A stretch of DNA of 64,000 nucleotides from Weeksellaceae bacterium (GTDB lineage Bacteria; Bacteroidota; Bacteroidia; Flavobacteriales; Weeksellaceae), in assembly GCA_949788275.1 (NCBI GenBank), contig OX460916.1, positions 124,001 to 188,000 of the forward strand. Direction: 5' to 3'. Under the pieces are notes generated by a model. The model saw only the letters and a program-made list of their open reading frames with translations. It made no database searches and had not been told where the DNA came from. Below, in pieces: positions 10,128 to 16,713 of this stretch (its first letter is position 1; every line of letters starts with the position of its first letter). The translations under genes were made by a program, and so were the position numbers.

Positions 10128-10421
10128 ATGAATAATATAGAAAATCTATTTAAAGATAAAGCAATTCAAAGAGGAGGAATTAATCTCTATTCCAAATATG
10201 ATGCGTTAAATTTTGTTCAGGAATGTTATAAGCAATCGGTTTATATTTTAGGTATAGATGGATTTTATATAACTGACGATACAACTGAACCAAGTATAGG
10301 GAATAGCATTGATTTTACTGTTCTACCATTGAAGAGAGAGAACATTTTTGAAATGGCAAAAGAATTTTTACGTGAAAAAGATGACATTTTATTTTTTGAG
10401 ATTCTTTATGAAGAAATATAA
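10128..10421 (+). CDS. Probable immunity protein for E5-like toxin C
   Basis: A 97-residue acidic soluble protein lying 3 bp after the toxin C stop. Its stop TAA overlaps the ATG of the next leader by one base (TAATG), so the two are translationally coupled. It has a recognisable LGIDGFYI segment in the middle and may belong to one of the named polymorphic-toxin immunity families, but I cannot say which. It shows no similarity by eye to the immunity protein of the neighbouring E5-like module B. Confidence 0.6.
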   Translation: MNNIENLFKDKAIQRGGINLYSKYDALNFVQECYKQSVYILGIDGFYITDDTTEPSIGNSIDFTVLPLKRENIFEMAKEFLREKDDILFFEILYEEI

Positions 10422-10986
10422 TGAAGTTGTTTATCAAAATGTTGCTATTTATTTTTGTTGCATTTTTTACTAATGAGGAAGTAACAAGTGCGATTATTTC
10501 ATTTACCCATATTCATAAAATAACAGCGCCTTATTCTTTATCATATCATGGAAAGTTACCAGAAATTAATTTCAAAGTCATTGAAAGTGATTCGACCAAT
10601 TGTTGTAAAAATGAATGAGATTTCGTAAATTATAGAAACTGGGTACAGGCGCTGAAGTAGTTGCCGCTAAGGGGGGATACAGTTCTTTTAATGCTTTTAA
10701 ATCCGCTTTCGGTTCAGCAGGAAAGGGAAATGCTTGGCATCACATAGTAGAACAAGGTGGAAATAACGTAAGTAGGTTTGGGGCTGAAACTATCCATAAT
10801 GCAAACAACCTAATTAAGCTACCACACGGTGCAGGTTCAATTCACGCCAAGGTATCAGGATTTTATTCTTCTAAACAAGCATTTACAGGTGGCCAAACAG
10901 TTAGGCAGTGGTTAAGTACTCAAAGCTATCAGCAACAGTATGATTTTGGAATTAAAACTTTAAAACAATTTGGATGGACACCGTGA
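10421..10986 (+). pseudogene. Broken secreted toxin with HNH/EndoVII-type nuclease end (module D)
   Basis: The leader (MKLFIKMLLFIFVAFF signal peptide, then an NCCKNE stretch parallel to module C) is stopped by TGA at 10,616-10,618. The codons behind the stop still spell DFVNYRNW. The toxin continues in the -1 frame from 10,639: LGTGAEVVAAKGG, then NAWHHIVEQGG, IHNANNLIKLPHGAG, HAKVSGFYSS and a WLSTQSYQQQYDFG tail, to a TGA at 10,984. The WHH and N...N...H arrangement is that of HNH/endonuclease VII toxins, predicted DNases. Two lesions, an in-frame stop and the collapsed junction, separate leader from toxin. The toxin part has no ATG at its head. Confidence 0.7.
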
Positions 10987-11330
10987 TGAAAATAAAAGAT
11001 ATACAAACAGCATTAGAAATCTTTGAAGATGCTTGTATCAAGCATTCAGAAGCAACAGAGCAAGGCGACTATAAGACTGGTAATAAATATCATTCTAAAA
11101 TTATGAAGGCAATAGCTTTCTTGAAAAGTGAAAATGCAATTACCAATCTGAAAGATTACTTATCCAGTCCTTTCGTTGGTGTTCGTTTGTGGTCAGCTTG
11201 TTATTGGTTGCCAATTAATGAACAAGAAGGAATAAGGGTATTAGAAGAAATAGTCAAAAGCCCAGGAATAAATTCACTTACGGCAGAAACAACATTGAGT
11301 GAATGGAAAAAAGGAAATTTGAAATTCTAA
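10986..11330 (+). CDS. DUF2019-family immunity protein (module D)
   Basis: I place the start at the ATG at 10,986, which overlaps the toxin D stop as TGATG, rather than 12 bp upstream. The roughly 114-residue helical protein has the DUF2019 layout: an N-terminal helix pair with a YHSKIMKAI stretch, LKDYLSSPFVGVRLWSACYW in the middle (the HEAT-like VR-W segment) and an LSEWKKG end. DUF2019 proteins are common as immunity or repair-associated partners in toxin islands. A terminator follows directly. Confidence 0.65.
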   Translation: MKIKDIQTALEIFEDACIKHSEATEQGDYKTGNKYHSKIMKAIAFLKSENAITNLKDYLSSPFVGVRLWSACYWLPINEQEGIRVLEEIVKSPGINSLTAETTLSEWKKGNLKF

Positions 11331-11333
11331 AAC

Positions 11334-11364
11334 AAAACGCCAGGCTAATAGCTTGGCGTTTTTT
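11334..11364. terminator. Cassette-end terminator, copy 1
   Basis: An inverted repeat AAAACGCCA ... TGGCGTTTT followed by T residues. It is A-rich on one side and T-rich on the other, so it can serve both the toxin-immunity operon and the convergent XRE gene. The same sequence recurs at 15,152 and, decayed, at 15,700. Confidence 0.8.
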
Positions 11365-11698
11365 ACATCAAAGAAATCTTGCTTGCTTTAATAAAGTGGT
11401 CAACGGTAGTGAGCAGACATTCCTTTTCCTTTTCGGGGAGCGTTGCAATATCCTGAAACCGTTTGAGCATAGCGGGGTCTTTAAAAAGGTCGGACTGTTC
11501 GTTTTCCCCCAGTAAGTAGCCCACCGTAGTATCTAAAATCTTTGCGAGTTTTTTGGCAGCCTCGATAGAAGGTGTCATTTCATCCCTTTCATATTTACCG
11601 ATAGTGGTATGTGAAGTAGCGAAAACCTTTGCCAAATCTTTTTGGGAAAGGTCTTTTGCTTTTCTGCATTCCGTTAATCTTTTACCGAAACTGTCCAT
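11363..11698 (-). CDS. XRE-family helix-turn-helix regulator
   Basis: A 111-residue protein. The N-terminal HTH_XRE domain (about residues 6-62) reads RLTECRKAKDLSQKDLAKVF, then TTIGKYERDEMTPSIEAA and LAKILDTTVGYLLGE. The C-terminal helix carries DPAMLKRFQDI and a short tail. It is convergent with the toxin-immunity cassettes and shares the terminator with them. Related C-terminal fragments occur at 15,186 and 15,723 in the same position relative to the same terminator, so this regulator belongs to the recurring cassette tail. An inverted repeat upstream of its start (11,778) may be its own operator. Confidence 0.85.
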   Translation of the reverse strand: MDSFGKRLTECRKAKDLSQKDLAKVFATSHTTIGKYERDEMTPSIEAAKKLAKILDTTVGYLLGENEQSDLFKDPAMLKRFQDIATLPEKEKECLLTTVDHFIKASKISLM

Positions 11699-11777
11699 AT
11701 CTGCACCCGATTATGTGTTAATAAACCTATTTTTTGAAGTATAAGGCAAAGATAGGAATATAAAAATGGTTATGAAA

Positions 11778-11796
11778 ATAGGAAAGTGTTGCCTAT
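11778..11796. promoter_or_regulatory. Possible XRE operator
   Basis: ATAGG and CCTAT form a 5-bp inverted repeat with nine bases between them, in the divergent space between the XRE gene and the truncated gene at 11,862. A further ATAGG lies about 30 bp away on the XRE side. The placement suits autoregulation; no binding data. Confidence 0.3.
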
Positions 11797-11861
11797 ATGA
11801 ATAGAATTATGTTTCTTTGTACCTGATAATGTGTTTTTGAAAATCTTTAAAAATATTTTTT

Positions 11862-11960
11862 ATGGCAGCAGAGAACAAGAAACAGGTAAAGGTACACGGC
11901 AAATACAGGGCATTGCAGAACCATTGGCGTGGCGGGAAGGAAGTGGTTATTTCGGTCTGA
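11862..11960 (+). pseudogene. 5' fragment of a small gene cut by the IS21 element (SymE-like?)
   Basis: The ATG at 11,862 opens MAAENKKQVKVHGKYRALQN and reaches the IS left end after about 27 codons. The remaining residues and the TGA at 11,958 are read from IS sequence. The basic stretch before the cut (KVHGKYR) is reminiscent of the start of SymE-type toxins (SpoVT/AbrB-fold), which often lie next to XRE genes in Bacteroidota. With only 27 residues this is a weak guess. It is divergent from the XRE gene. Confidence 0.4.
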
Positions 11961-12035
11961 CCGTGCCACCTATTTCGGTCAAATGGTGCCACTTTAAAAA
12001 GTTATACAATAATACAAAAAAAGTTATTTCAAACG

Positions 12036-12764
12036 CTAAAAGTTTGTCTTCCTCATTGATTCTCCATTAAGATCTATTCTATGCGAAGAGTTGACGATTC
12101 GATCAAGAACCGCATCTGCAATAGTATTTTCCCCGATTAAAGGATACCAAGCAGCTACAGGTATTTGTGAGGATAAAATAATAGAAGCTTGATTATACCT
12201 TTGATCAACGATATCAAAGAGTGCTTCTCTAATCAGATTATCAAAAGGCTGTAGTCCAAAGTCATCCAAAATAAGCAAGTCACATTTGAGTACTTTCTTG
12301 ATTTCTCTTTGATAGGTTCCATCTATTTTACTTGATTTTAGCAGGTTAAATAGATTGGCTGTATTAAAGTAAAGTACTTTATGTTCCATAAGACAAGCTT
12401 GATGTCCTAAGGCTTGAGCAAGATAACTTTTACCAACTCCACTGGCTCCAGTTAAAATAATATTTTGTTTTTTCAGTATAAAATCTAAGGTAGTTAGCCT
12501 ATTAAAAGCATTTCTGTCAAGATCTCTATTATGGGTATAATTAATATCAGCTATGCTAGCATTTTGCCTAAAATTAGCTTGTTTAATTAATCTTTCTACT
12601 TTTCTATTTTGTCTGTTTTCATACTCATGGTCTGTTAGTAAAGCAATGTATTCATCTATGGTAAAAGATGTGATTGTGTTGTCTTTCATGTGTCTGTTGT
12701 GTAATGAAGCCATGTCGCTTAATCGCATTGCTTTTAGTTTTTCGATAGTCTGGTTGTTATCCAT
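12036..12764 (-). CDS. istB: IS21-family helper ATPase IstB
   Basis: A 242-residue AAA+ ATPase. Walker A is GASGVGKS (about residue 105) and Walker B is LLILDDFG. The N-terminal region and size match IstB/DnaC-like transposition helpers, which remodel target DNA and stimulate IstA. It starts 18 bp after istA stops. The frame is intact, so the element may still be mobile. Confidence 0.95.
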   Translation of the reverse strand: MDNNQTIEKLKAMRLSDMASLHNRHMKDNTITSFTIDEYIALLTDHEYENRQNRKVERLIKQANFRQNASIADINYTHNRDLDRNAFNRLTTLDFILKKQNIILTGASGVGKSYLAQALGHQACLMEHKVLYFNTANLFNLLKSSKIDGTYQREIKKVLKCDLLILDDFGLQPFDNLIREALFDIVDQRYNQASIILSSQIPVAAWYPLIGENTIADAVLDRIVNSSHRIDLNGESMRKTNF

Positions 12765-12782
12765 ATAATTAATTATTAAAGT

Positions 12783-14336
12783 TTATTGATAAGAAGAAGC
12801 TCCTCTAATATTGGCGTGTGAAGGGATGTGAGGAGTATTTGCGTTAAGTTGTTGTATCGTTTCTTGATTGAGATCCATCTTGTGATGAAGGATGTTTTTA
12901 ATGTGAGTATAAGTTGCTATATTCTCTTTTAAAGCAAGTTCACAGGCCTTTTCTAATCTATCTGAACCATAGCTTTTATGTAGCTGTATTACTCCCATAA
13001 CTCGTTTATACCCTATTTCAGGATATTCGACATTATCAAGTATTCTCTCTACACATTTCACTACATTTTCACCATGAAGTTGAGCTTGCTTTTTAAAGAA
13101 TTCTGGACTCCAACTAGTGTAGTATTGATGTGTACTTGATAGATGGTCTTTTGTTGTATTATATGATCCCTTTGCAGGATTTCGTTTATGTAGAGCTATG
13201 CGTACATGATTGTAATAAACTTCAACTGTGGTATTGGTGTAATGAATCGTAGTCTGATGACCTATATAACGGTAAGGAACACTGTAATAGCTTTTGTCAG
13301 GTGAGAAATATACATAACCTATCTTTTGTACTTTAGCTCTTTTATAATCTTTAATTTGATAGTTAGAAGATGGCAGAGTTTTTAAATATTGCCTTTCTAT
13401 AGATTGGAACAGTTCTATGCGACTTGATTCCTTACGCTGAAAAAGGAGCCGATTGTAATGAGTTAATCTTGTTTGTATTTCTTGGTTTAGCTCCTCTAAG
13501 CAGAAGAAGGTCATCTCTTTAATAGGATAATAGATTCTCTGATACACTAAATTAACCGCGTTTTCCACTAAGGCTTTATCTTGTGGAGAATAGGCTCTTG
13601 TTGGATTTACAACGCAACTATAATGGGAGGCAAAGTCTTTAAAACTTCGATTAATCTGAGCTTCATATTTACTAGAACGAGATACAGCTGATTTTAGATT
13701 ATCAGACACAATAGCCAGGGGAACACCTCCATAAAAGTGTAAAGCATTGATACAACACTGGATTAAATCTTCTTTCTTTTGAGTAGCACATACTTGAACA
13801 TAGGTGTATTGACTGTTGGGAAGGATAGCCACAAACACTTCTACAGGTATTATTTCTCCTGTATGTTTATCTACATACGAAAGCTTTTTACCGGCAAAGT
13901 CTATGTACATTTCTTTACCAGGTTCATGCTCTAACTTCATTGAACCTTTTGCTTGTTTATACTTGCGATTATAGTGTTCCATAAACTGAGTATAACTATA
14001 GGGGTTTTCTGCAGTTTCAGTATATTGACTATAGTGATAGAGAAAGGTAAAACCAGGATGATTACGGGCTTTATTAACTGTTTCAAAGTACAACATCAAC
14101 GCATTATGACGCTGTGTATCAACAGTGGTAAAACTAGAAAAAAGCTCTGATAATTGCAGTGTTTCAAACGATAAGAGCTGCTCAAGTGAATACTCACTGG
14201 CAGCAAAGAGTTGCATATAGGTATTGACTGTATTGCGTGAAATACTTAGTGTAGTAGCTATTTTTCGATTACTACAACCATCTAAATGCAAGGTGATAAT
14301 TTGTTTTAAGTCCATTGGATCAAGTTTGTTAGCCAT
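12783..14336 (-). CDS. istA: IS21-family transposase IstA
   Basis: A 517-residue DDE transposase. An N-terminal HTH (LDGCSNRKIATTLSISRNTV) is followed by an rve/DDE core. The catalytic residues are visible in YIDFAGK, VSDNLKSAV and QDKALVENAVN. The C-terminal beta-barrel and DNA-binding region follow. It is intact, and the iteron-bearing IS end lies immediately upstream as expected. Confidence 0.95.
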   Translation of the reverse strand: MANKLDPMDLKQIITLHLDGCSNRKIATTLSISRNTVNTYMQLFAASEYSLEQLLSFETLQLSELFSSFTTVDTQRHNALMLYFETVNKARNHPGFTFLYHYSQYTETAENPYSYTQFMEHYNRKYKQAKGSMKLEHEPGKEMYIDFAGKKLSYVDKHTGEIIPVEVFVAILPNSQYTYVQVCATQKKEDLIQCCINALHFYGGVPLAIVSDNLKSAVSRSSKYEAQINRSFKDFASHYSCVVNPTRAYSPQDKALVENAVNLVYQRIYYPIKEMTFFCLEELNQEIQTRLTHYNRLLFQRKESSRIELFQSIERQYLKTLPSSNYQIKDYKRAKVQKIGYVYFSPDKSYYSVPYRYIGHQTTIHYTNTTVEVYYNHVRIALHKRNPAKGSYNTTKDHLSSTHQYYTSWSPEFFKKQAQLHGENVVKCVERILDNVEYPEIGYKRVMGVIQLHKSYGSDRLEKACELALKENIATYTHIKNILHHKMDLNQETIQQLNANTPHIPSHANIRGASSYQ

Positions 14337-14411
14337 ATCTTATCGTTTAGAAAACAACAAGATAGATGTAATTAACTTTTCAAAGTGGCACGGTTTGAAC
14401 CGAAATAACTA

Positions 14412-14521
14412 CAAGTGTTATTTTAAGTGGCACAAATCAAACTGGAAACTGGCACGGTTTGACCGAAATCACTGGCACAAGTACTCCGAAATCACTGGCA
14501 TAAATCGAACCGAAATATCCA
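14412..14521 (+). repeat. IS21 end iterons beside the element
   Basis: Three to four tandem, imperfect units of roughly 26-32 bp carry TGGCAC ... CCGAAAT(C)ACT. They match the transposase-binding end repeats of the neighbouring IS21. Bases 14,421-14,521 are nearly identical to a separate relic at 15,321-15,445, which carries one extra unit. This is either the authentic long right end of the IS or a leftover end of an earlier copy. Confidence 0.65.
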
Positions 14522-14522
14522 A

Positions 14523-14882
14523 CTGGGTACAGGCGCTGAAGTAGTTGCTGCTAAGGGGGGATTTGATGCAGTAGGCGCATTTAAAAATGCAATTTCACCG
14601 TTTAAAGGTGGGAATTTGACAAATGCAGGTCGTGCTGTAACAAAACATCCTCAATACTTTGGCTTTGAATCAACGGAGGCCTTGATGAAAGTTTACAGAA
14701 CACCAGGTTCATTAAACAATTTAGGTTCATCAACTCTAAAAGATATTTTGCGAAATGGAGCAACAACAACAGGTGCAGGAGGTAGATACCCTAATGGTTG
14801 GACTACCTATACTTTGCCAAATGGTAATGCAGCAAGTTGGGGGTTAGACGGGACTTTCATAGGATTTAGAGGGATAAAATGA
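14523..14882 (+). pseudogene. Headless toxin C-terminal module E
   Basis: It opens directly behind the IS21 end with LGTGAEVVAAKGGFDAVGAF and has no ATG; an internal TTG lies at 14,616. The toxin end contains GRAVTKHPQYFGF, STLKDILRNG, GAGGRYPNGWTTYTLPNG and ends WGLDGTFIGFRG. This layout is seen at the ends of RHS and CdiA proteins and looks like a BECR-type RNase, which is inference. Its leader was presumably removed by the IS or a linked deletion. The stop overlaps the immunity ATG (ATGA). Confidence 0.65.
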
Positions 14883-15151
14883 TAAAGCGTATGAAAAATA
14901 TAAGAATAGAAGAAGTAGGTGATATTAATTCGGACTTCCCTTATTTAGAAGTCTTTTTGAAAGAAAGTGCAAGCCCTTTTTTGGAAATAGCAATTTCAGA
15001 AGACAAAGAATTGTGTTTTAAATTTTATGCTTCACAGACCGATGTTCAGTTAGATGTAGATGAATGGAGTTTTATTCTTTCAACTGCTAATGATTTTTTA
15101 CCAAGAGCATTAAAAAATGAAGATGACTTTTTAAATTTTTCAAATCAATAA
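14879..15151 (+). CDS. Probable immunity protein for module E
   Basis: A 90-residue acidic protein whose ATG overlaps the toxin E stop by four bases. The real start may be the ATG four codons in (MKNIRIEEVGD). A truncated paralogue with about 85% identity by eye sits at 15,446-15,691. No named family is recognised. A perfect terminator follows the stop immediately. Confidence 0.65.
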   Translation: MIKRMKNIRIEEVGDINSDFPYLEVFLKESASPFLEIAISEDKELCFKFYASQTDVQLDVDEWSFILSTANDFLPRALKNEDDFLNFSNQ

Positions 15152-15184
15152 GCAAAACGCCAGGTATTTAGCTTGGCGTTTTGC
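15152..15184. terminator. Cassette-end terminator, copy 2
   Basis: A perfect 11-bp inverted repeat GCAAAACGCCA/TGGCGTTTTGC with an 11-base loop. It is the same element as copy 1 at 11,334, again placed between an immunity gene and a convergent XRE (here truncated) reading frame. Confidence 0.8.
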
Positions 15185-15185
15185 T

Positions 15186-15320
15186 TTATAAAGTAGCTGC
15201 ATTTTTAGCGAAGAAATCTCTAAACTTTTTATTGGTTAGCATTTTATCAATGAGTCGAAAAATGGTTTGTCTATCTTCTTCTTCGAGTTGTTGTATGAAC
15301 CTTATTAGGTGGGAGAGCTG
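15186..15320 (-). pseudogene. C-terminal fragment of an XRE regulator
   Basis: Read on the minus strand, 44 codons end at a TAA just beyond the terminator: LSHLIRFIQQLEEEDRQTIF, then RLIDKMLTNKKFRDFFAKN. This is the usual helical tail of XRE regulators of the kind seen at 11,363. The N-terminal DNA-binding part is missing because IS21-relic DNA begins at 15,321. It shows that the cassette tail (terminator plus convergent XRE gene) was present here too before an IS-linked truncation. Confidence 0.65.
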
Positions 15321-15445
15321 TTTTAAGTGGCACAAATCAAACTGGAAACTGGCACAAATCGAAACGGAATTACTGGCACGGTTTGACCGAAATCACTGGC
15401 ACAAGTACTCCGAAATCACTGGCACAAATCGAACCGAAATATCCA
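15321..15445 (+). mobile_element. Relic IS21 end
   Basis: Starts TTTTAAGTGGCACAAATC and ends CCGAAATATCCA, matching 14,421-14,521 almost base for base apart from an extra iteron block of about 24 bases. No istA or istB remains. It cuts an XRE fragment on the left and an immunity gene on the right, so it marks a recombination point between IS ends. Confidence 0.75.
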
Positions 15446-15691
15446 ATAGAAGAAGTGGGTGATATCCATTCAGATTACCCTTATTTAGAAGTTTTTTTGA
15501 AAGAAAGTACAAGCCCTTTTTTGGAAATAGCAATTTCAGAAGACAAAACATTGTCTATTAAATTTTATGCTTCACAAACCGATGTTCTGTTAGATGTAGA
15601 TGAATGGAGTTTTATTCTTTCAACTGCTACTGATTTTTTACCAAGATCATTAAAAAATAAAGATGACTATTTGAATTTTTCAAATCAATAA
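15446..15691 (+). pseudogene. 5'-truncated duplicate of immunity gene E
   Basis: Starts at IEEVGDIHSDYPYLEVFLKE and follows the immunity protein of 14,879-15,151 to the same FSNQ end. It lacks the first 8-10 codons, which are replaced by the relic IS end. The frame is otherwise intact and open upstream into IS sequence, where an ATG at 15,383 could give a chimeric protein. It has no toxin partner, so it may be a decaying orphan immunity gene. Confidence 0.75.
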
Positions 15692-15699
15692 GCAAACAT

Positions 15700-15749
15700 G
15701 CCAGGCAAATAGCTTGGCTTTTTTACATTAAAGAAATCTTACTTGCTGT
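15700..15749. other. Decayed third cassette tail (terminator and XRE 3' end)
   Basis: GCCAGG ... TTGGC followed by a T run is a degenerate copy of the cassette terminator. On the minus strand the next codons read ASKISLM and stop at 15,723, identical to the last seven residues of the XRE protein encoded at 11,363. Only this stub of the regulator remains. Confidence 0.65.
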
Positions 15750-16046
15750 ACTATTCACTTACGTAAGAGTTTAAAAACTAAATAAAAAGAACTATAGTGC
15801 ACTAAGTTCGCTTGTTGATAATGAGGATATTCAATTAAAACGAGTTATTTTTAGAGTAATAGAAGTCCCTTTTTTACTGTTTTTTAAGGCGCAAGAGAGG
15901 AAGTTTCTACTAAGGAGTAGTAATTAAATTAAATTAACATTGGGTTAATGACTTACAATGGATTACTGTGTTTTTAATTCAGCTTTTTTGTTCTTAATTC
16001 TATTATCTCACATCTCCAATCTCAATTCTCACATCTATTGACCTTT
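15750..16046. other. Intergenic region, no recognisable gene
   Basis: AT-rich DNA between the last cassette tail and repeat R1. A 46-codon open stretch (about 15,790-15,927, plus strand, containing SALSSLVDNEDIQLKRVIF) has coding-like composition but no start and no family I recognise. It may be a remnant. No RNA or operator was seen. Confidence 0.4.
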
Positions 16047-16160
16047 TGCGCCAACGATAGGAGTGGAAATCCTTGGCTGCACGCCTTTTTTTAATGGGAA
16101 GCGAAATGCTGATGCAGCCAAGATTGGGAACGGATAGCGTGGCCCGTAGGGAGGCGCCCA
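16047..16160 (+). repeat. Dispersed structured repeat, copy R1
   Basis: One of four copies in the window. Conserved 5' block: a GCGC-type start and an AGNNGNNATCCTTGGCTGC-like stem arm. A variable loop follows, then GCAGCCAAGAT, GGATAGCG and a GGCCCGTAGGGAGGCGCCC-type end. The inner arms ATCCTTGGCTGC and GCAGCCAAGAT pair, and outer GCGCC/GGCGC can pair. This is the most diverged copy. It lies between the toxin island and rnpB. Confidence 0.7.
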
Positions 16161-16325
16161 AAAAAATAGTTAAGCGGGTGATGATTATTTTTACAGCATG
16201 GCTTAAAACTTTTTTTTAGGTTAGTTAAATGGTTCACACCAAATGACCTACTAGAAAACTGCGGTGCGCGTGAATATTTTTCCAAATTAATAAGTCCAAG
16301 TCTTTATTATTGTTTTACTTTTGTC

Positions 16326-16634
16326 GCAGCAAGTCGCTTTGTCGCTGCAATCTTCGGATTGGAGAGGAAAGTCCGGACACCAGAGAGTAAGCATAGCGGG
16401 TAATACCCGTCACTTCTTCGGAAGGAGGACAAGTGCAACAGAAAGTATGTACAGTTCGGCTGTAGTGAAACCAGGTAAACTCTATGCGGTGAAATGCCAT
16501 GTATACTAGCAGTTAAGGGCTACTCGTCCGTTGCTAGGGGGTAGGCAGCTCGAGACTTTGGGTAACCAAGGTTCTAGATAAATGACAAAGGTTTCTAGCA
16601 ATAGAAATACAGGATCCGGCTTATAGACTTGCTA
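16326..16634 (+). ncRNA. rnpB: RNase P RNA, bacterial class A
   Basis: The diagnostic GAGGAAAGTCCGGAC (about 16,361-16,377) near the 5' end and ACAGGATCCGGCTTATAG near the 3' end form the conserved core. The P1 helix GCAAGTC (16,329) pairs with GACTTGC (16,626). Length is about 305 nt. It is the catalytic RNA that matures tRNA 5' ends. A T run follows the P1 closing strand and probably ends the transcript. It marks the return to core genome after the toxin island. Confidence 0.95.
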
Positions 16635-16713
16635 TTTTTTTTCTCCATTTTTTTCTTCTTTTATTTTTAAGGTTCATAATTAATACGTATATTCAGTTTG
16701 TAAAACCTTAATA

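Larger units (their letters stand above)
11944..14521 (-). mobile_element. IS21-family insertion sequence
   Basis: Contains istA and istB on the minus strand. The left end begins TGGTTATTTCGGTC and carries two iterons of the GTGCCA ... TTTCGG kind. On the right the best mirror of the left end is the CCGAAATAACTA ending at 14,411. Iteron-rich DNA of the same kind continues to 14,521, where it ends CCGAAATATCCA. The true right boundary is either 14,411 or 14,521. I see no target duplication for either choice: the left flank is a cut small gene, the right flank a toxin junction. This suggests an adjacent deletion or recombination after insertion. Confidence 0.85.

Noticed and set aside
11807-12070. 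Two overlapping open frames at the IS21 left end
   Set aside because: They are read from IS iterons and flanking debris; only the 27-codon start at 11,862 looks like real gene sequence.
14412-15445. CRISPR-like array from spaced TGGCAC/CCGAAAT repeats
   Set aside because: Units are imperfect, have no constant spacer length, and match IS21 end iterons; no cas genes.
15181-15462. Plus-strand frame of 93 codons
   Set aside because: A chimera of antisense XRE tail and IS iterons, with no coding character.
16091-16509. Short open frames over repeat R1 and over rnpB
   Set aside because: They fall on a structured repeat and on RNase P RNA.
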